Source of the DNA: Methylophaga sp.
GTDB lineage: Bacteria; Pseudomonadota; Gammaproteobacteria; Nitrosococcales; Methylophagaceae
Length of the DNA stretch: 12,280 nucleotides
Assembly: GCA_014762585.1 (NCBI GenBank)
Contig: JABURN010000218.1
Span: forward strand, 1 to 12,280
Reading direction: 5' to 3'
Position 1 is the first letter of the stretch. Each line of letters begins with the position of its first letter. The translations under genes were made by a program, and so were the position numbers. This document shows, piece by piece, positions 8,322 to 12,280 of this stretch. Under the pieces are notes generated by a model. It made no database searches and was not told the DNA's origin. It saw only the letters and a list, made by a program, of their open reading frames with translations.

Positions 8322-8909
8322 ATGACGTTGAAACCTTTTATAACCGCTCTGCTTATTGTGCTGCTGTCGGCCTGTGCCAACCAGGCGGTAGATAAACAGC
8401 ATTACTTTTTGCCTTCTCCCGGTGGCCAGCCAGCAACAGCAGACAAGCTGGAAGCAGCGCGTCTGCTGCAAATCAGTGATGTGTCACTGGCTGACTTTCT
8501 GGACAAATCCGGTCTGGTGCTGCAACTGGATGACATCACACTGAATCAGGCAAAAAATCATGTCTGGGCAGAAGATTTAAGACAGCAGATCAATCGTGGT
8601 TTGCAGGCACGTCTGAACCGGGAACAGCAACCCTACACAGTGGTCGGGTCTCAGACCGCTGCGGCTTTACGCTTGTCTATAGAGATACATGCCTTCCATG
8701 GACGCTACGATGGGCTGGCGCTCACCAGCGGGCAGTGGCAGCTCAGAAATCAACAAGGCAAAGTCGAGCAGATTGAGCGTTTTGACCTACAGACCGAATT
8801 AAAACAGTCCGGCTACCCTGCCCTGGTCAGAGCTTTGGGCGAAAATCTGGATAAATTGTCCGAGCAAATTGCCGGGCAACTGCAGCAACGGCACTCAGCC
8901 AGCAGATAA
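8322..8909 (+). CDS. pqiC: PqiC-like outer-membrane lipoprotein (ABC-type transport auxiliary family)
   Basis: Small lipoprotein that completes the PqiABC complex, expected at the inner face of the outer membrane. From the ATG at 8322 the product is 195 aa. It has a type II signal peptide with a lipobox at LLSAC, so the mature protein would begin at the Cys of CANQ. A family-typical YFLPSP segment follows. The FHGRYDG...SGQW segment closely resembles FNGRYDG...SGEW of E. coli PqiC as I recall it. A C-terminal helix, LGENLDKLSEQIAGQL, ends the protein. The adjacent GTG at 8319 would add one residue. The gene starts 17-20 nt after pqiB, and a terminator follows it at 8931-8958, so pqiABC looks like a complete three-gene operon. 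Confidence 0.88.
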   Translation: MTLKPFITALLIVLLSACANQAVDKQHYFLPSPGGQPATADKLEAARLLQISDVSLADFLDKSGLVLQLDDITLNQAKNHVWAEDLRQQINRGLQARLNREQQPYTVVGSQTAAALRLSIEIHAFHGRYDGLALTSGQWQLRNQQGKVEQIERFDLQTELKQSGYPALVRALGENLDKLSEQIAGQLQQRHSASR

Positions 8910-8930
8910 ACGCTCAGGGTATATGCTGTA

Positions 8931-8958
8931 CGAGGCGCCTATAGCTCCTCGACTTTTT
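8931..8958 (+). terminator. Rho-independent terminator of the pqiABC operon
   Basis: CGAGGCGC pairs with GCTCCTCG around the 5-nt loop CTATA. The stem has seven pairs and one C/T mismatch, and ACTTTTT follows it. It lies 21 nt after the pqiC stop and reads in the plus direction. Its right half falls inside the last codons and stop of the convergent MlaC-like gene. No T-tract follows the hairpin on the minus strand, so it is probably one-directional. Confidence 0.65.
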
Positions 8959-9592
8959 CCATTTCATCTGCGGACCAGTTATTGATGGCTGCCTCCACAC
9001 TGCCATGGCGGCTGACAGCACCATCAAACTGGTTCATGTAGACCAGTCCCAGGTTGACTCCGTCCAGAATAATATTGTGCACCTGCCAGGGCTGACTGCT
9101 GTCTTTTCTGCCCATTGCGTAATCGATCGAATAGATTCGGTTGTCGCCGGTCTGGGCTTTCATTTTGATATAGGCCCGCTTATCGCTTTGTGCGTTAAAG
9201 TCATCGGCCAGTGGCAGCACTTCAATGCTTTTGATTTCAAAGGTCTGGAAGCTTTTCATATACAGTTTCGACAGGCTGCGTTTGAACGCGGCCGAAAAGT
9301 CCTGCTTTTGTTGACTGGTTGCTTGTTTGCCGTGCTTACCCATCACCCCGCGGGCAATCGCATCAAAGTCGACAACAGGTTCAAGCACCTGAAACAGGTC
9401 GTCTGCCATGGCCTCAGTCATCTGGCTTTCTTCCAGGGTCTGATGTTCCTTAATGATATCCAGCACTTCATCAGTGGATTCCTGAATGATTTCTCTCGGG
9501 TTGTTGCTGTCCTGCTGCGCGCTGGCTGACAGCGTAAAGAAAAGCAGGCATGACATGATGAGCAGATGGAAAAAAGTCGTTTGTCGCATCAT
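8939..9592 (-). CDS. MlaC/Ttg2D-like periplasmic lipid-carrier protein
   Basis: Secreted protein of the MlaC (Ttg2D, toluene-tolerance) family, whose members carry phospholipids or related molecules through the periplasm. The 217-aa product has a Sec signal peptide ending in SASA (cleavage after residue 25) and a mature domain of ordinary family size. Family features are the DFDAIARGVMGKHGKQATSQQKQDF segment in parts (DFDAIARGVMG, then ATSQQKQDF), the SKLYMKSFQTF helix, and the strand region ending SSQPWQVHNIILDGVNLGLVY. The frame is open to 9628, but the ATG at 9592 has AAGGG 8 nt upstream and begins directly at the signal peptide; a second ATG follows at 9589. It is 40 nt downstream of the RND exporter gene in the same orientation, so the two probably form an operon. 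No mlaDEFB genes are nearby, so it is not a classical Mla locus. It resembles HpnM in being paired with an RND protein. Confidence 0.85.
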   Translation of the reverse strand: MMRQTTFFHLLIMSCLLFFTLSASAQQDSNNPREIIQESTDEVLDIIKEHQTLEESQMTEAMADDLFQVLEPVVDFDAIARGVMGKHGKQATSQQKQDFSAAFKRSLSKLYMKSFQTFEIKSIEVLPLADDFNAQSDKRAYIKMKAQTGDNRIYSIDYAMGRKDSSQPWQVHNIILDGVNLGLVYMNQFDGAVSRHGSVEAAINNWSADEMEKVEEL

Positions 9593-9600
9593 TGTTGTAT

Positions 9601-9605
9601 CCCTT
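9601..9605 (-). promoter_or_regulatory. Ribosome-binding site of the MlaC-like gene
   Basis: On the minus strand AAGGG lies 8 nt upstream of the ATG at 9592. This supports 9592 as the start over the ATG at 9628, which would place 12 charged residues ahead of the signal peptide. Confidence 0.55.
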
Positions 9606-9632
9606 TTCCGAATAAATATTTCTATCAATAAG

Positions 9633-12086
9633 TCAGTTTTGCCGGCCCTGAGTTCGCTTTTTATCTTTAGACTGGTAAGCGAGAATCAGTAGACCTGGCA
9701 GAATGGTCAGATTGGCCATCAATGCCAGCAACATGGCGAGTGCGGTCATCAGACCAAAATAAACGCTGGGAATAAAGTTGGAAAAAGCCAGTACTGAAAA
9801 GCCGATAATCACCGTGATTGAGGTGTAGTAAATGGCATTACCGATACTGTGGTGGCTCTGGCTAACCGCTGTTCTGACGTAATGACTGACAGCATACTCT
9901 TTCCGGAAACGGTGCAGATAATGAATGGCATCATCGACGCCGATCCCGATAATGATGGCGGCGATGGTAATCGTCATTACATCCAGCGGAATGCCGAGAT
10001 AGCCCATCAGACCCAGTGCGGTGGCGGCAGCCAGCACGTTGGGAATCAACCCCACCACGGCCAGTGTCAATGAGCGCAGAAGCAGAATAAACATGACTAA
10101 GGTCGCCAGGATCACAAACAGCAGCGTGGAAGTCTGCGAATCAAACAGATGCTGCAGCATGCCGTTGAACAAGACAGCCATACCGGTTATCTGCACATTG
10201 TCAGGCTCAAAACCCAGCTCATCGACTGCATGGTTTTTGATATCGCTAATCAGGCCTTCGATGGTGTAATCAGGCACCGTCTCATGCAGACGAAGCGTGA
10301 TGCGCATCATCCCACTTTCGGGTGAGGCGTATGGCTCAATCAAATCATGATATACACGCTCCGGCATCGCTTTGAGCGCGGTAACCAGTTCAACCGGTCC
10401 CAGTGGCTCGCCGTCGTTGTAAGTCTGGGCGACCTGTTCCAGATTTTCCAGGGAGATAACTTTGCCTATCGCTTCCTTGCTTTCCAGGTACGCATGCATG
10501 TCCCGCAGGTATTGAATCTTGGTAGGTGTGAACCAGTAGAGCCTGGAGTTGGTATCCTCATCCCCGGTGCTGAAAAAGCTGGCCTCTTCTTCATCCGGTT
10601 CTTCATAAGGCGGGAACTGAAGAATGATATCCATGGGCATGGTGCCGCCCAGGTTTTTATCAATAAATTCCAGACCTTTGTGAATTTCGGTGTGGTCACG
10701 GAAATATTCGACAAAGCGGTTATCCATGCTGAGCCGGCTGATGCCAAACGAAGCAATCACCACGCTAATCAGCATCAGTCCCAAAACCAGCTTGGTACGG
10801 TTTACTGCCAATGCACTCAGCACTTTTGTCATACCGGGTTCATCATGAAGGCGGGCCCGGTCCCCACTTCTCGGCAATAGCAGCAGAATGCCGGCAAATA
10901 ACACATAAGTCATCAGGAAGGACACCAGAATGCCGACACTCATGATCCAGCCGAAATCCATCACCGGCACAATATCGCTGGTGACCAGAGAACCGAAAGC
11001 CACCATGGTGGTGAGCGCCATATAGACACAGGGCGCCAGCTTGTCTTTCATCGTCTCCACGACCAGATCATGATGCGCCCTGTCGGGATGTTTGGTCCCC
11101 AACTCGCGGTAACGGACGATAAGGTGAATCGCGAAAGAAATGCAGAAAATGGTCAGCAGCGATATATAGTTGGAGGAGATGACCGTGGTCGGTTGCTGTA
11201 AAAAGCCCAGAATGCCGGTGGTTAGAAAGATAGTGACACCGGTGCTGGCAAGCGGAAACAGCACCCAGCGCCACTGTCTGAACAGCCAGAACAGCATCGC
11301 CGAAATGATGGCAATAACAATCGTCCCGAACACCACGACGTCCTGTTTCACGTAGCTGATCATATCAGCCGCAATCATCGGCACGCCGCCGAGATAGGCA
11401 ACAACATCATCATTGAGATTATCTCGAATAGAGCGGATATCAGCGATTAACTGTTCCCGGTCCTCAAGATGCTGGGTGTAGATTTTCTGATACCGCGCCT
11501 CAATCGACGCCAGCTGTTGTTCCTGCTCAGCTGTCGGGGTTTCAATGGCACGTAACTGACGACGCTGCTGCCTGATTTCGGCAAGCTCCTGATTTTGTTC
11601 CAGCTGGATTCTAATCGCCGTGGTCTGGCCATCTTCCGATATCAGCAGGTTTTTGAACAAAGGGCTTTGGGTCAGTTCTTCTCTGGCCATCGCCAGATCG
11701 ACATCCTCTGACAGCAATGTCCGGTAACCCGTCGCCAACTCTGATACCGGTACGGGCGGGCTCTGCAGTAATGGTGCTTCCAGCATGGAGTCGACATTAC
11801 TGACGCCTTTAATCTGCTCCAGTTTGCTAACCAACTGCTGCAGCTTGTCTATGCTGGCCGGACTAATTAATGCCTGCTCAGTAGGTTTATAGGTGAGTAC
11901 CAGAAAGCCCTCACCGCCGAACTGCTCACTGACATCCCGGTAATAGGCGAGATCCGGATCGCCTTCTGCGACCAGCGTGTCTTCCGAGGCATCAAAGCGA
12001 AAGTCTTTGATGTAATAGCCTGCGATTAAACACAAGACGGTGACCAACACAATCAATAACAGCGGAGCGATCAGGCTTTTTTTCAT
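9633..12086 (-). CDS. MMPL/RND-superfamily exporter (COG1033/HpnN-like), putative lipid transporter
   Basis: Large inner-membrane exporter of the RND superfamily, 817 aa, with the duplicated 1+5 helix plan. TM1 is at about 5-25. The first periplasmic domain (26-245) opens with FRFDASEDTLVAEGDPDLAYY and includes a charged, probably coiled helix (about 165-225). The first bundle spans about 248-405, TM7 about 430-450, the second periplasmic domain about 451-650 with an acidic stretch at 495-512, and the last bundle 652-805. The second half has GIGVDDAIHYLHRF with D718 and D719, the MMPL-type proton-relay motif. The matching place in the first half reads CISFAIHLIVRY (317-318 are S and F), so only one half keeps the acid pair. 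An in-frame stop upstream excludes a longer N-terminus; GGAT lies 8 nt before the ATG. Relatives move hopanoids or other hydrophobic lipids, and the MlaC-like gene behind it fits that. The substrate is unknown. Confidence 0.85.
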   Translation of the reverse strand: MKKSLIAPLLLIVLVTVLCLIAGYYIKDFRFDASEDTLVAEGDPDLAYYRDVSEQFGGEGFLVLTYKPTEQALISPASIDKLQQLVSKLEQIKGVSNVDSMLEAPLLQSPPVPVSELATGYRTLLSEDVDLAMAREELTQSPLFKNLLISEDGQTTAIRIQLEQNQELAEIRQQRRQLRAIETPTAEQEQQLASIEARYQKIYTQHLEDREQLIADIRSIRDNLNDDVVAYLGGVPMIAADMISYVKQDVVVFGTIVIAIISAMLFWLFRQWRWVLFPLASTGVTIFLTTGILGFLQQPTTVISSNYISLLTIFCISFAIHLIVRYRELGTKHPDRAHHDLVVETMKDKLAPCVYMALTTMVAFGSLVTSDIVPVMDFGWIMSVGILVSFLMTYVLFAGILLLLPRSGDRARLHDEPGMTKVLSALAVNRTKLVLGLMLISVVIASFGISRLSMDNRFVEYFRDHTEIHKGLEFIDKNLGGTMPMDIILQFPPYEEPDEEEASFFSTGDEDTNSRLYWFTPTKIQYLRDMHAYLESKEAIGKVISLENLEQVAQTYNDGEPLGPVELVTALKAMPERVYHDLIEPYASPESGMMRITLRLHETVPDYTIEGLISDIKNHAVDELGFEPDNVQITGMAVLFNGMLQHLFDSQTSTLLFVILATLVMFILLLRSLTLAVVGLIPNVLAAATALGLMGYLGIPLDVMTITIAAIIIGIGVDDAIHYLHRFRKEYAVSHYVRTAVSQSHHSIGNAIYYTSITVIIGFSVLAFSNFIPSVYFGLMTALAMLLALMANLTILPGLLILAYQSKDKKRTQGRQN

Positions 12087-12109
12087 GTGGTATCCAATGG
12101 CTGAATCAG

Positions 12110-12137
12110 ATTAGACAAACATGCTCACTCTGCCCAA
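12110..12137 (-). promoter_or_regulatory. Possible sigma-70 promoter for the RND/MlaC-like operon
   Basis: On the minus strand TTGGGC (3 of 6 to the -35 consensus) and TCTAAT (5 of 6 to the -10 consensus) are 16 nt apart. Transcription would start near 12103, giving a leader of roughly 17 nt before the ATG at 12086. The -35 match is weak, so this is only a candidate. Confidence 0.3.
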
Positions 12138-12155
12138 TCACAGGTCGACAGTAAA

Positions 12156-12172
12156 CCCTCCAGCACTGGGGG
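12156..12172. repeat. GC-rich inverted repeat in the divergent intergenic region
   Basis: CCTCCAG and CTGGGGG can pair around CA with one G/T wobble (with the closing pair opened: a six-pair stem and a four-base loop). It sits between the two divergent genes, about 70 nt from each start. No T-tract follows on the plus strand, and only GGGTTTAC follows on the minus strand. It may be an operator or an RNA structure, or chance. Confidence 0.25.
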
Positions 12173-12238
12173 AATTGGAACCTTGTGGGCTGGCAATGGC
12201 CTCATTAGCGATCTAAATAAATAAACCGGAGTCAGCGA

Positions 12239-12280
12239 ATGGGACTGCTTATAGACGGCCAGTGGTATGACCGCTGGTAT
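12239..12280 (+). CDS. yqjG: Glutathionyl-hydroquinone reductase (YqjG/ECM4 family), first 14 codons
   Basis: The open end of the window holds only MGLLIDGQWYDRWY. This matches the N-terminal pattern MGxLIDGxWxDxWY of YqjG-type omega-class glutathione transferases, as I recall it from E. coli YqjG. These cytoplasmic enzymes reduce glutathionyl-hydroquinones using glutathione. GGAG at 12228-12231 lies 7 nt before the ATG, and three TAAA units (12214-12225) precede it, giving an A/T-rich leader. It is transcribed divergently from the RND exporter. The catalytic Cys and the rest of the protein are outside the window, so the call rests on 14 residues plus a good start site. Confidence 0.72.
   Translation, partial: MGLLIDGQWYDRWY

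Noticed and set aside
9005..9529. 174-codon plus-strand open frame opposite the MlaC-like gene
   Set aside because: It lies wholly antisense to a gene with clear family motifs, a signal peptide and a ribosome-binding site. Its product has no recognisable domain and no good start signal.
8939..9592. Classical mlaC of an mlaFEDCB operon
   Set aside because: No MlaF, MlaE, MlaD or MlaB gene lies next to it, and the upstream operon partner is an RND exporter.
10347..10880. 177-codon plus-strand open frame inside the exporter gene
   Set aside because: A shadow of the RND exporter's codon pattern; no motif or ribosome-binding site supports it.

Overview
The window reads as chromosomal DNA of a Gammaproteobacterium. 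The grounds are gene content: a pqiABC operon, a CzcCBA-type RND metal pump, a DUF3147 membrane protein, an MlaC-like periplasmic protein and the first codons of a YqjG-type glutathionyl-hydroquinone reductase, all close to proteobacterial versions. Base composition looks even, near 50% GC. I see no transposase, integrase, tRNA, rRNA or CRISPR array. I cannot name a genus from the sequence.

Layout. (1) Positions 2-5145, plus strand: a tightly packed metal-efflux operon. It holds the 3' part of a CzcC/TolC-type outer-membrane channel, a periplasmic adaptor, a CzcA-type RND pump (1045 aa) and a 116-aa DUF3147 membrane protein. Gaps between genes are 4-10 nt and each downstream gene has a good ribosome-binding site. 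(2) 5146-5292: a non-coding gap with a short perfect inverted repeat. (3) 5293-8909, plus strand: pqiA-pqiB-pqiC, an MCE-domain system spanning the envelope, followed by a hairpin plus T-tract terminator at 8931-8958. (4) 12086-8939, minus strand: a convergent two-gene operon of an 817-aa MMPL/RND-superfamily exporter and an MlaC/Ttg2D-like secreted protein. (5) 12087-12238: a divergent intergenic region with a possible promoter for the exporter and a GC-rich hairpin. (6) 12239-12280, plus strand: the first 14 codons of a yqjG-like gene.

How the genes work together. The first operon should move divalent metal ions (Zn/Co/Cd type, judging by the acidic triad of the pump) from the periplasm or cytoplasm out of the cell. 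The second and third operons both concern the envelope: PqiABC-type MCE tunnels and MlaC-type carriers belong to families that move lipids or other hydrophobic molecules between membranes. The RND exporter + MlaC-like pair recalls the HpnN/HpnM pairing of hopanoid clusters, but no hopanoid gene is visible here. That pair, lying tail-to-tail with pqiABC, is the most interesting part of the window. Nothing here clearly amounts to a wholly new system.
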